Notes under the pieces: model-generated
The model's input: the letters and a program-made list of their open reading frames with translations, nothing else
Databases searched by the model: none
Told to the model about the DNA's origin: nothing
Source of the DNA: a virus
IMG/VR virus record: IMGVR_UViG_3300045135_000518
Span: 1 to 23,181 of that record
Direction: 5' to 3' (one strand)
DNA: 23,181 bases
Translations under genes and position numbers: made by a program
Shown here: positions 5,564 to 12,691 of the stretch, one piece after another
How positions within the stretch are numbered: the stretch's first letter is position 1
How the letters are laid out: every line of letters starts with the position of its first letter

Positions 5564-5719
5564 ATGAGCGATAAAATTACATACGCGATTAAGCTAGATA
5601 AGGCGCAAACGGAAGCCCTTAAAGAAGTTGCTAAAGGCAACGATAGAACGCTAAGCGGCGAAATTAGGCACGCCTTAAAGTTGCATATTGCTAAAGCTAA
5701 AGTAAAAGAGACTCGATAA
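5564..5719 (+). CDS. Ribbon-helix-helix (CopG/Arc-type) DNA-binding protein
   Basis: A short 51-residue protein. It has a short beta strand (KITYAIKLD), a first helix (KAQTEALKEVAKG), a turn (NDRTLS) and a second helix (GEIRHALKLHIAKAK), the order and size of a ribbon-helix-helix dimer subunit such as Arc or CopG. Such proteins bind operators as dimers, using alternate residues of the strand. The stop TAA is followed at once by the ATG of the VRR-NUC gene (5720), so the two are almost certainly co-expressed. It may regulate a phage operon or its own; no operator was identified. Confidence 0.68.
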   Translation: MSDKITYAIKLDKAQTEALKEVAKGNDRTLSGEIRHALKLHIAKAKVKETR

Positions 5720-6106
5720 ATGCAAGAGCCGTACTATTTCAATGAGGAGGGTCTACAGACACACGTTGTAAACTATCTTAAAAAGTATTATCCAGAAGTA
5801 AGATATTGCGCAAGTTTAGGCGGTATTCGTACGGGCATAAAGCAAGCAAAGAAGAGTAAAAATACGGGATATGTAAAAGGCTTCCCAGATTTACAAATTT
5901 GTGAGGCTAGAGGCGGATATTTTGGCTTATTCATTGAATTGAAATTTAATAAGCAATGCTATGCCAATCAAAGCCAAAAGGATTGGGTAGATGACCTTAA
6001 TAAAAGAGGTTATAAAGCTGAAATTTGCAAAGGATGGGAAGAGGCTATATATGAAATAGATAACTATCTTTTGTTAGATAATACCATAAGTGAGCAAGCT
6101 ACTTGA
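5720..6106 (+). CDS. VRR-NUC domain nuclease
   Basis: A 128-residue stand-alone VRR-NUC nuclease of the restriction-endonuclease (PD-(D/E)XK) fold. The motifs are in order: an N-terminal helix with E9/E10, GFPDLQI (D57), YFGLFIELK (E73, K75) and the glutamine of NQSQKDWVDDL (Q86), ending with the RGYKAEICKGWEEAI strand-helix. Small phage versions are thought to cut branched or structured DNA. It directly follows a ribbon-helix-helix gene. Its last codons and stop (SEQAT-stop) are encoded by the repeated RNA motif copy 3, which may constrain the C terminus. Confidence 0.88.
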   Translation: MQEPYYFNEEGLQTHVVNYLKKYYPEVRYCASLGGIRTGIKQAKKSKNTGYVKGFPDLQICEARGGYFGLFIELKFNKQCYANQSQKDWVDDLNKRGYKAEICKGWEEAIYEIDNYLLLDNTISEQAT

Positions 6107-6184
6107 ACGCTGCACAACGCCCGCACTTGTTATTCATGTTTTTTAAAATCTACCAGCGGGCAATTATACGGAACTTCATACCGA
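6090..6184 (+). ncRNA. Repeated RNA motif, copy 3 (upstream of holin-like gene)
   Basis: The leader at 6090-6114 (core AGCAAGCTACTTGAACGCTG) matches copies 1 and 2 about 2.6-2.9 kb upstream. It is followed by stem GCCCGC (6119-6124) / GCGGGC (6156-6161) and then ATACGGAACTTCATACCG, which can fold as CGG/CCG or TAT/ATA. The element overlaps the VRR-NUC stop and ends just before the ATG at 6189. It could be a cis-acting leader of that gene or a separate small RNA. Confidence 0.5.
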
Positions 6185-6188
6185 TAAA

Positions 6189-6428
6189 ATGAAAAATCTA
6201 CTTAAACAGCTATTATTTGGAGCATTACAAGCTCTACCTTTTGGGAATGTATTAACCGTAGTTGCTGACAATGTTACAAGCCCAGAGTATAGCCCAGAGG
6301 GTGAAATAAACTATCCTAAATTGATAATGTATATCATAACGGGGCTTATAGTGTTAGCCCGTCTATTTGGGTGGATAACTAACGAAGATTTAATACTACT
6401 TATCGATAACTTACAAGAAATTGAGTAG
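6189..6428 (+). CDS. Holin-like small membrane protein
   Basis: A 79-residue protein. An amphipathic N terminus (MKNLLKQLLFGALQALPFGNVL) is followed by a polar stretch (SPEYSPEGEINYPK) and one strong membrane segment, LIMYIITGLIVLARLFGWI (about residues 45-63), with a short acidic tail. The hydrophobic N-terminal stretch could be a second membrane-associated helix. Size and layout fit a small phage holin, but position next to packaging genes, far from the DUF5675 gene, makes the role uncertain. The last eight bases overlap the next gene. The structured element copy 3 lies directly upstream. Confidence 0.55.
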   Translation: MKNLLKQLLFGALQALPFGNVLTVVADNVTSPEYSPEGEINYPKLIMYIITGLIVLARLFGWITNEDLILLIDNLQEIE

Positions 6429-6780
6429 TATTGTAATACATAGCGGGCTAGAGGCTGTATCTACTAGGGCGGACGGCTCTATTAAATTAACTTTTAGCAC
6501 CCCCGAATTGAGTGCCGAGAAATGCGCCAAATTATTTGAGTTAAGAAGAAAAGAATGCCTTTTACACCTAACTACTGGAGCAGTAACGCAACAGCAAAAG
6601 GATGTACTAGAAAGCGCAGCCACAGACTTAAAGAAGATGCCCGCTAAAAGTCAGAGCCAACGCCTAAGAGCTGTATTATATCGACTTTGGGAGCAAAGCG
6701 ATACGGCTCTAAGCTCTGATGAGTTTTATAATAACCGCATGGAGTTACTTATTAACCAAGTAAAGGAACGCCTAGAATAA
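6421..6780 (+). CDS. Conserved phage protein with QSQRLRAVLYRLWEQ motif
   Basis: A 119-residue protein of unknown function. Its second half (KSQSQRLRAVLYRLWEQ..., then FYNNRMELLINQVKERL) is a block I associate with a common phage protein next to nuclease or packaging genes. The first half has a short beta region (SIVIHSGLEAV, GSIKLTFSTPEL). The start is probably TTG at 6421, which overlaps the previous gene by eight bases; no ATG or GTG gives a product that keeps the N-terminal half. The stop touches the ATG of the first HNH gene. Confidence 0.68.
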   Translation: MSSIVIHSGLEAVSTRADGSIKLTFSTPELSAEKCAKLFELRRKECLLHLTTGAVTQQQKDVLESAATDLKKMPAKSQSQRLRAVLYRLWEQSDTALSSDEFYNNRMELLINQVKERLE

Positions 6781-7040
6781 TGCAGAAGCACACACGCATA
6801 TACTTAGACTCTTTAGGCTATACAGATACAGACTTTGTAAGTTGTGAGGTGTGCGGCAAGTGTGCAACTGATGTACATCATATCGAGGCGCGAGGTATGG
6901 GAGGAAGTAAAGAGAGGGACACAATAGATAATTTACAAGCCTTATGCCGTCCTTGTCATATTAAGTACGGAGATAGGAAAGACTTAAAGCCCTTTCTAAT
7001 AGAGCTACATAAGGAACGAATGAAGCAGCGCGATGCCTAG
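6780..7040 (+). CDS. HNH endonuclease 1
   Basis: An 86-residue zinc-containing HNH nuclease. C22-x2-C25 (CEVCGKC), the HHI catalytic pair at H33/H34, N51 in DNLQALC, and C56-x2-C59-H60 (CRPCH) make the complete motif. Its small size suggests a bare nuclease domain, not a homing endonuclease with DNA-recognition repeats. It overlaps the second HNH gene by eight bases. HNH proteins next to terminase genes in HK97-type phages assist cos cleavage during packaging; which of the two does this here cannot be told. Confidence 0.85.
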   Translation: MQKHTRIYLDSLGYTDTDFVSCEVCGKCATDVHHIEARGMGGSKERDTIDNLQALCRPCHIKYGDRKDLKPFLIELHKERMKQRDA

Positions 7041-7356
7041 TATACCAAAGAAGAATAGACACACCTTAAAGGCTAAGGCTAGAATGTCCTATGTAGCAGA
7101 TAAGAAGAGAGCATTTACGGGAATGGATAGAAGTAATGCAGCTTTTTATAATAGTAGAACATGGCGCAAGCTTAGGCTAATGATACTTAACCGAGACCCA
7201 GTATGTAAGATGTGTGAGGAGAGAGGGAATGTAAGTAGTAGTACGGTAGTTGACCATATACAACCAATCAACAAAGGCGGTGCTAAGCTAAACCCCGACA
7301 ACCTACAAGGACTATGCTTTAGCTGTCATAGTAAGAAGAGTGCAAGAGATAAGTAA
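7033..7356 (+). CDS. HNH endonuclease 2 (terminase-associated type)
   Basis: A 107-residue HNH nuclease with FYNSRTWRKLRLMILNRDP at about residues 38-56, then C58-x2-C61 (CKMC), VVDHIQPI (D74, H75), N90 in NPDNLQGLC, and C95-x2-C98-H99. The 'FYnSraWrklR' lead-in is typical of the HNH proteins found beside small terminase genes in cos-type phages, where HNH acts with terminase to cut cohesive ends. It lies 211 bases upstream of the small terminase gene, across a non-coding gap that could contain cos. The N terminus is lysine-rich. Confidence 0.88.
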   Translation: MPSIPKKNRHTLKAKARMSYVADKKRAFTGMDRSNAAFYNSRTWRKLRLMILNRDPVCKMCEERGNVSSSTVVDHIQPINKGGAKLNPDNLQGLCFSCHSKKSARDK

Positions 7357-7567
7357 GTAATTGTGATACAGTTAAGCAATGATAACGGGTAGCTACTGGC
7401 TGCGATACTGCAAAATAAAATCTACCGACTTACTAATATTATTAAAAGAGAAAGATATATAGGGAGGGGGTGTAAAATACCTAAGCCCTATTAACTGTAC
7501 ATCGCCGCGGTGGTCAGAGAAAAACACGCGTGCAAAATTGGAGTTTCTGTATAAGTAAGATAAAAAT
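7357..7567 (+). other. Non-coding gap before terminase; possible cos region
   Basis: Some 211 bases without a credible gene in an otherwise gapless packaging module. It contains a purine tract (GGGAGGGGGTGTAAAA near 7461-7476) and a GC-rich palindrome CGCCGCGGTG at 7503-7512 in AT-rich surroundings. Position between HNH and small terminase genes is where cos or terminase-binding sites of HK97-type phages lie. No cohesive-end sequence or clear promoter can be named. Confidence 0.3.
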
Positions 7568-8029
7568 ATGAAAGGGAGACCCCCCAAGCCAAGCCGATTA
7601 AAACAAATGTCTGGGACTGACCAGCCTTGTAGAATGCTCCCTAATGAAATGGAAGTAAGTACATTGGTAAATATACCTGACTGCCCTTTAGATTTGAATG
7701 AGTGGGGACGGCGTGAGTGGGAAATAGTAACGCACGAACTACTAAACAAAAAAATGCTTCATTTGGTAGACCTTGCTTTAGTTTCATCTTACGCTAATGA
7801 AATGGGTTTATATTTTGAGATGGAAAGCTTTTTAAACCAACACGGGCGAATTGATGAATTTTACAACGATGAGGGGTTACTGACTAGACGAAGTAAAAAG
7901 CCAGAGCAAGCAATAAGTAAGGATGCTCTAGCAAATGCTATGAAGCTGGCGGCTCAATTTGGACTTACTCCAAGCGCAAGAACTCGTATAAGTATGCCTA
8001 CACAAGGTCCGAAGCCTTTAGAAATATGA
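7568..8029 (+). CDS. terS: Terminase small subunit (P27-type)
   Basis: A 153-residue protein that recognises phage DNA and recruits the large terminase to start packaging. The N terminus MKGRPPKPSRLKQMSGT is the typical P27-family 'GRPPKP...lkg' start, followed by PDCPLDLNEWGRREWEIVTHELLNKKMLH and DLALVSSYANEM, the helical core of the family, and a C-terminal LAAQFGLTPSARTRI block. Length is normal. It is preceded by a non-coding gap and overlaps the large subunit by four bases (ATGA). Confidence 0.87.
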   Translation: MKGRPPKPSRLKQMSGTDQPCRMLPNEMEVSTLVNIPDCPLDLNEWGRREWEIVTHELLNKKMLHLVDLALVSSYANEMGLYFEMESFLNQHGRIDEFYNDEGLLTRRSKKPEQAISKDALANAMKLAAQFGLTPSARTRISMPTQGPKPLEI

Positions 8030-9597
8030 CAGAAGTAGACTTAAATAAGTACTATTATGATGAAGAAGCAGCGGAAAAGGCTGTAAGATTCATTGAAAAG
8101 TACCTTACTCACACTAAGGGAGAGTGGGGCGGAAAGCCTTTTATACTTGAAGAGTGGCAAAAATCCGAGATAATAAAGCCCATTTTTGGGTGGAAACACC
8201 TTGATACAGGGCTAAGGAAGTATAGAACAGCCTTTATATTTCTACCTAGAAAGAACGGCAAGAGCGCACTTGCGGCTTGCATTATACTTACTTTAATGTT
8301 TATCGATAACGAGCCAGGAGCAGAATACTATAGCGCAGCAAATGACCGCGAACAAGCAAAGTTAGTATTTGAAGCGGCTAAAGGAATGGTTAACAATAAG
8401 CCAGAGCTAGGACAATATTTAAAATGCTTTAGAAATTCTATTACCTACGATGCACAAGGTTCTTTTTATAAAGCCATAAGCTCGGAGAGTGGGACAAAGC
8501 ACGGATTTAATGTATCGGCGGCAATATATGACGAATTGCACGCCATGAAGTCAGATAGTGAAAATCTTTATCAAGTATTAGAGACAGCAACGGGAGCGCG
8601 ACAGCAGCCTTTAATGGTGGCAATTACTACGGCTGGATATGATACTACTAGCGAATGTTATAAGATGTACAACTATGCTAAGAGAGTAGAAGAGGGTGCT
8701 TTAAAAGATGATGCTTTTTTGAGTGTTATATACGAGGCTTCGCCTGATGATGATATACAAAGCGAAGAAACTTGGAAAAAGGCTAATCCTAATTTTGGCG
8801 TTAGTTTAAAGGCTGACTATATGAAAAGGGAGGCTTTAAAAGCTGCAACGCTTCCAAGCTATGAAAATATATTTAGGAGGTTAATGCTTAACCAATGGAC
8901 GGGGTCAGATGTGCGCTGGATAAGTGATAAAATTTGGGTTGAAAACGACCATGTAATAGACGAAAATAAACTTATAAGTTTACCATGTTACGGCGGTTTA
9001 GATTTGGCGAGTACGCGAGATTTAACTTGTTTTGCTTTAGTATGGCAAATAGATGATTATTATATTTATAAGCATTGGACTTTTCTGCCAGAAGAGAAGT
9101 ATTTTAGTAGAAATGGGCTAAAAGACGGCGTAAATTATACGGAGTGGGGCGATATATTAGAAGTAACAGACGGCAACGCTACAGACTTTAACTATGTAGA
9201 GGCTAAAATATTGACCCTTAAACAACAGTACAACATACAAAGTATTGCGTATGACCGTTATAATTCTAGCCAATTAGTGCTTAACTTAGCCGAAAAAGGA
9301 CTTAAAATGTCCCCATTCGGTCAAGGCTTTGTCAGTATGTCCCCCCCTACAAAAGCTTTAGAGATTAAGCTTTTAAATAAAGAAGTTGTACACTATGGCT
9401 GCCCAGTATTACGCTGGCAGATTGGAAACGTACAACTATCTACTAATGATGCGGGCGATGTTAAGCCTACGAAAGGAAAAGCAAAAGATAAAATTGATTC
9501 TATTGTAGCTATGTTAATGGCTACTGGAGAGATGATATTTACAGAGAGAGAAGAGCGAAGCGTTTACCAAGAGGGGCGCGGATTTTTATCTATTTGA
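8026..9597 (+). CDS. terL: Terminase large subunit
   Basis: The 523-residue packaging motor and nuclease. Walker A-like FLPRKNGKS is at residues 72-80, the adenine-binding YYSAANDREQAK is near 101-112, Walker B AAIYDELHAM has D169/E170, and the coupling motif ITTAG is at 200-204. The RNase H-like nuclease has acidic residues at GGLDLASTRD (D326), IAYDRYN (D410) and KDKIDSIVAM (D491). Layout and length match the Terminase_1 (HK97-like) family. Its position between small terminase and portal genes is standard. All motor and nuclease residues appear intact. Confidence 0.96.
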   Translation: MTEVDLNKYYYDEEAAEKAVRFIEKYLTHTKGEWGGKPFILEEWQKSEIIKPIFGWKHLDTGLRKYRTAFIFLPRKNGKSALAACIILTLMFIDNEPGAEYYSAANDREQAKLVFEAAKGMVNNKPELGQYLKCFRNSITYDAQGSFYKAISSESGTKHGFNVSAAIYDELHAMKSDSENLYQVLETATGARQQPLMVAITTAGYDTTSECYKMYNYAKRVEEGALKDDAFLSVIYEASPDDDIQSEETWKKANPNFGVSLKADYMKREALKAATLPSYENIFRRLMLNQWTGSDVRWISDKIWVENDHVIDENKLISLPCYGGLDLASTRDLTCFALVWQIDDYYIYKHWTFLPEEKYFSRNGLKDGVNYTEWGDILEVTDGNATDFNYVEAKILTLKQQYNIQSIAYDRYNSSQLVLNLAEKGLKMSPFGQGFVSMSPPTKALEIKLLNKEVVHYGCPVLRWQIGNVQLSTNDAGDVKPTKGKAKDKIDSIVAMLMATGEMIFTEREERSVYQEGRGFLSI

Positions 9598-9623
9598 AAT
9601 TAAATTAATTAGTTGTAAATTGC
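9593..9623 (+). promoter_or_regulatory. Possible weak promoter upstream of portal gene
   Basis: TTTG at 9593-9596 and TAAATTGC at 9616-9623 are separated by 19 bases, the same spacing as in the better promoter at 21417. The -7 box lacks the third T and final G of TAnnTTTG. It lies in the only gap (44 bases) between the terminase and portal genes, which gives some support. Confidence 0.22.
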
Positions 9624-9641
9624 AAAAACCTAAAACTTGAA

Positions 9642-10841
9642 ATGGCAAACTTTTTAAGTAGGCTTTTTAGTCAGTCACAACCCGAAGAGCGCGGTTTTAT
9701 AGATACAGCTCTAAGCAACCATATGAGCGGGGTAAATGTAACACCCGAAACAGCTCTTACATTTTCGGCTGTATACGCAGCTATTCGCGTAATTTCCGAA
9801 ACGATTGCACAACTTCCTTTAGATTACTATATAAAAACGGAGAAAGGACGAGAAAAGTACACCGCTAGCCCATTATTTAAGCTCGTAAATAGCGAGCCGA
9901 ATAAGATAATGAGCAAGTACACATTCTTTGAAACGTATATAAATACTCTTTTGTTGTATGGTAACGCTTACGCGCATATAGTACGCAAGAATAATTTGCC
10001 TGTTGGATTGGTGCTTATTCATCCAGACGATGTACAAATAGAGATAAAAGACGGCTACAAAGTATTTAACGTAAAAGACAAGGGGACTATTGCGGCGGAT
10101 GATATGTTGCACCTTTTAGATATGTCTTTTGATGGCTTGCAAGGGCAAAGCCGAATATCTAAAGCAATGGATAATATAGCTCTAGGTATAGCAGCTCAAA
10201 AGTATGGTAAGGAGTTTTTCGAAAGTGGTGCTAAAATAAGCGGCGTGCTTATGCATCCAGGTACTATTGGAAGTAATGCGCTAAAGACTTTAAAAGCTTC
10301 TTGGCGTAAAACTTTCCATGCTGGAATAGGCTCTAAATTTGAGACGGCAATACTAGAAGAGGGGATGCAGTATAAACCTATACAGCTACGACCAGACGAA
10401 GCCCAATTTTTAGCTACTCGTAAATTTAGTATTTTAGAGATAAGCCGTATTTTTAGAGTGCCGCCGCATTTATTAGGAGACTTAGAGCGTGCAACTTTCT
10501 CTAATATCGAACACCAAAGTATTGAATTTGTTATTCATACGATTAACCCCGTAGCCGTAAAGCTAGAGCAAGAGCTTAATAAGAAGCTAATACCAGAAGC
10601 GGACAAGGGTAACACATACTTTGAGCATAACAATAACCAACTTTTAAGAGGGGATGCAAAGGCAAGAGCCGAATACTACGCTAAGCTTTTCCAAGTTGGA
10701 GCTATTACGCCAAACGAGATAAGACGGCGAGAAAATATGAACGATGTAGACAACGGCGATAGTTTATATGTGCCTATGAACTACATAAATATTAACGATA
10801 AAAACCCTAAAGCAGATGAAAAAGGAAATAAGACAGCTTGA
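9642..10841 (+). CDS. Portal protein (HK97 type)
   Basis: The 399-residue portal forms the ring through which DNA enters and leaves the head. Recognisable family segments are VTPETALTFSAVYAAIRVISETIAQLPLDYY (about 33-63), YTFFETYINTLLLYGNAYAHIVR, LHLLDMSFDGLQGQSRISKAMDNI, GVLMHPG, and the crown/stem region EISRIFRVPPHLLGDLERATFSNIEHQ, ending with ITPNEIRRRENM. Length is typical for HK97-type portals. The C terminus overlaps the protease gene by 26 bases, an arrangement often seen in this module. Confidence 0.95.
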   Translation: MANFLSRLFSQSQPEERGFIDTALSNHMSGVNVTPETALTFSAVYAAIRVISETIAQLPLDYYIKTEKGREKYTASPLFKLVNSEPNKIMSKYTFFETYINTLLLYGNAYAHIVRKNNLPVGLVLIHPDDVQIEIKDGYKVFNVKDKGTIAADDMLHLLDMSFDGLQGQSRISKAMDNIALGIAAQKYGKEFFESGAKISGVLMHPGTIGSNALKTLKASWRKTFHAGIGSKFETAILEEGMQYKPIQLRPDEAQFLATRKFSILEISRIFRVPPHLLGDLERATFSNIEHQSIEFVIHTINPVAVKLEQELNKKLIPEADKGNTYFEHNNNQLLRGDAKARAEYYAKLFQVGAITPNEIRRRENMNDVDNGDSLYVPMNYININDKNPKADEKGNKTA

Positions 10842-11397
10842 CGCTGCAGAGCTAAGGGCTGAAAAAACTGAAAACGGCTATACTATTAGAGGGTATGCGG
10901 CTGTATTCGATAAGAAAAGCCTTGATTTAGGAGGCTTTAGGGAGGTTATACAAAGAGGGGCTTTTGCCAATGCTTTAGCTTCTAAAGACTTGGATTGTGT
11001 GGCATTGTTAAACCATGATAACAATATGCTATTTGCTCGCTCTACTAGTGGTACTTTATCGCTAAAAGAGGACGAAAACGGCTTATTGTCAGAGTGGACT
11101 ATGCCAGATACACAACTAGGAAAAGATACCGCTAAACTCGTAGAGCGCGGCGATATTTCAAAAATGAGTTTCGGCTTTTATATAAATAAAGACCATTGGG
11201 AGGAAAGAGACGGCGAGTATACGCGTACTGTTCTGGACGTTTCAAAGTTAGTAGATGTTAGCTTAGTAACGCGACCAGCTTATCCAGATACAAGCGCAGC
11301 TTTACGCTCAATGGATGCATTTAAAGAAGTCCAAACACCAACAAACAAACGCCCTTATAAGGCTATTTTAACCATTCACGAAAATTCATTAAAATGA
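10816..11397 (+). CDS. Prohead maturation protease (HK97/U35 type)
   Basis: A 193-residue serine protease that trims the scaffold-like N terminus of the capsid protein during prohead maturation. Family markers: GYTIRGYAAVFD (21-32), the histidine motif VALLNHD (H67), DTQLGKDTAKLVERGDI and the serine motif KMSFGF (S118), then VDVSLVTRPAYPDTS. Both catalytic residues are in place. The length is near the usual 180-220. The gene begins inside the portal gene (26-base overlap) and ends overlapping the capsid start by four bases (ATGA). Confidence 0.94.
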   Translation: MKKEIRQLDAAELRAEKTENGYTIRGYAAVFDKKSLDLGGFREVIQRGAFANALASKDLDCVALLNHDNNMLFARSTSGTLSLKEDENGLLSEWTMPDTQLGKDTAKLVERGDISKMSFGFYINKDHWEERDGEYTRTVLDVSKLVDVSLVTRPAYPDTSAALRSMDAFKEVQTPTNKRPYKAILTIHENSLK

Positions 11398-12626
11398 AAA
11401 AAACACTAAAAGAACTTAGAGAGGCTTTAGCTTCAAAAGTTGCAGAAATGCGCGCTTTAGTAGAAGTTTCAGAGGCGGAAAATAGAAGCCTTAACGAAAC
11501 AGAACAAGCAAGTTTTGACACATTAGACAGCGAAATTAACGACCACAAGTCGAGAATTGAACGCCTAGAGAGAGCTTTAGAATTGTCCGCAGCTCCTATT
11601 GATTTCAAAATGCAAGACCCTAAAGAAGATAAGACTTTACGCCAATTCTCTTTTGGTGCATTAGCGAAAGCGGCGTATACTGGTCGTTTAGAGGGTATTG
11701 TTAAAGAGATGGACGAAGAGGCACGCCTTGAAGCTCCACAACAACTATTTAGAGGTGTTGCAGTACCAGCAAAAGTATTGCAAATGCGTAATGCAGTAGG
11801 AGAAAAGGCTGGAGTGGAAAATGCTTCTTTTGTTGACCAATTAGAAGCAAATTCAGTACTTGTACAAGCTGGAGCAAATTTTTACTCTGGTTTACAAGCT
11901 GACCGTCAATTCCCAATTGTAAGCTCTATCACAGCTTCTTTTATCGGTGAGAACTTAGACGGTACGTCTGATGTAAGCGAAAGCGGTTCTTTGTCTACAA
12001 AGAGCTTGACACCTAAAAAGATTATTTCAGTAGTTGGAATGTCTGCCGAGTTGTTAGCCCAAAACGCTGGAGTAGAAAAAGTATTACAGCGTAATATGGC
12101 TCAAGCTGTTATGGCGCAGTTTGAAAAGAACTTGCTTGCTGATGCTGATGCGGCTACAGGACCAACTTCTATATTCTTAGACGCAGCTTCTTACGCTGAC
12201 ACAACAACCAACTTAACAATTGCTGACTTGTTAGGTATGGAAACAACTATTTTAGGGAATAACATTAACCCAGCAGCGGCGCGATTAGCTTACTTATTTA
12301 ACCCTACAGCTTTAGGAGCTGCCAAAGGTTTAGCGGGTGCGGAGTATGTAGCTGGATTTATGGACAACTTCCAAAAGACGTTAAATACATACAAATACCA
12401 CGTTTCTAATAATGTTGGTAATGTTACTACTGGAACGGTAGACCAAATTTTATTTGGAGACTTTAGTGATGTTCATTTAGGGCAGTTTGGCGGTATGTCG
12501 GTATTATTCGACCCATACACAAACGCTTCTAAAGGTTTAGGTCGTTTAGTTGTTACCAACTTAGTGGACGGTTTAGCAGCTAGACCAGCACAAACACTAG
12601 TTAGATTTACAGACACTAACTCGTAG
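11394..12626 (+). CDS. Major capsid protein (HK97 fold)
   Basis: The 410-residue shell protein. Residues 1 to about 75 form a long charged coiled coil (LKELREALASKVAEMRAL..., RIERLERALEL) equal to the HK97 delta domain, which works as a built-in scaffold and is removed by the upstream protease. The mature part has the HK97 pattern: FPIVSSITASFIGE, the long helix around VEKVLQRNMAQAVMAQFEKNLL, AAARLAYLFNPTAL, and the C-terminal GGMSVLFDPYTNASKGLGRLVV. No cleavage site can be named. A strong terminator follows, in line with high expression. Confidence 0.94.
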   Translation: MKKTLKELREALASKVAEMRALVEVSEAENRSLNETEQASFDTLDSEINDHKSRIERLERALELSAAPIDFKMQDPKEDKTLRQFSFGALAKAAYTGRLEGIVKEMDEEARLEAPQQLFRGVAVPAKVLQMRNAVGEKAGVENASFVDQLEANSVLVQAGANFYSGLQADRQFPIVSSITASFIGENLDGTSDVSESGSLSTKSLTPKKIISVVGMSAELLAQNAGVEKVLQRNMAQAVMAQFEKNLLADADAATGPTSIFLDAASYADTTTNLTIADLLGMETTILGNNINPAAARLAYLFNPTALGAAKGLAGAEYVAGFMDNFQKTLNTYKYHVSNNVGNVTTGTVDQILFGDFSDVHLGQFGGMSVLFDPYTNASKGLGRLVVTNLVDGLAARPAQTLVRFTDTNS

Positions 12627-12650
12627 TAGTTAGATTTTTTCAATCAATAG

Positions 12651-12677
12651 AAAGGCGGTTTAATCGCCGCCTTTTTT
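12651..12677 (+). terminator. Rho-independent terminator after the capsid gene
   Basis: AAAGGCGG (12651-12658), loop TTTAATCG, CCGCCTTT (12667-12674) form a perfect eight-pair stem ending in six Ts (12672-12677). The next gene starts at 12692, so this probably attenuates transcription from capsid into connector genes. It is the best intrinsic terminator in the window. Confidence 0.85.
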
Positions 12678-12691
12678 ACAACTCTATATAA

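Noticed and set aside
3170-6184. Hammerhead, pistol, hatchet or twister ribozyme as identity of the repeated motif
   Set aside because: The hammerhead core CTGATGA...GAAA is absent and the conserved leader did not match what I remember of the others. A covariance search would be needed to settle it.
7393-7749. A 118-codon open frame on the - strand spanning the gap before the small terminase
   Set aside because: Half of it is antisense to the confident small terminase gene and the protein looks like random sequence rich in S, F and L.
10830-10850. A stretch CTTGACGCTGCAGAGC resembling the repeated motif leader
   Set aside because: It encodes the conserved start of the prohead protease (QLDAAEL), has no following stem, and matches the leader only partly.
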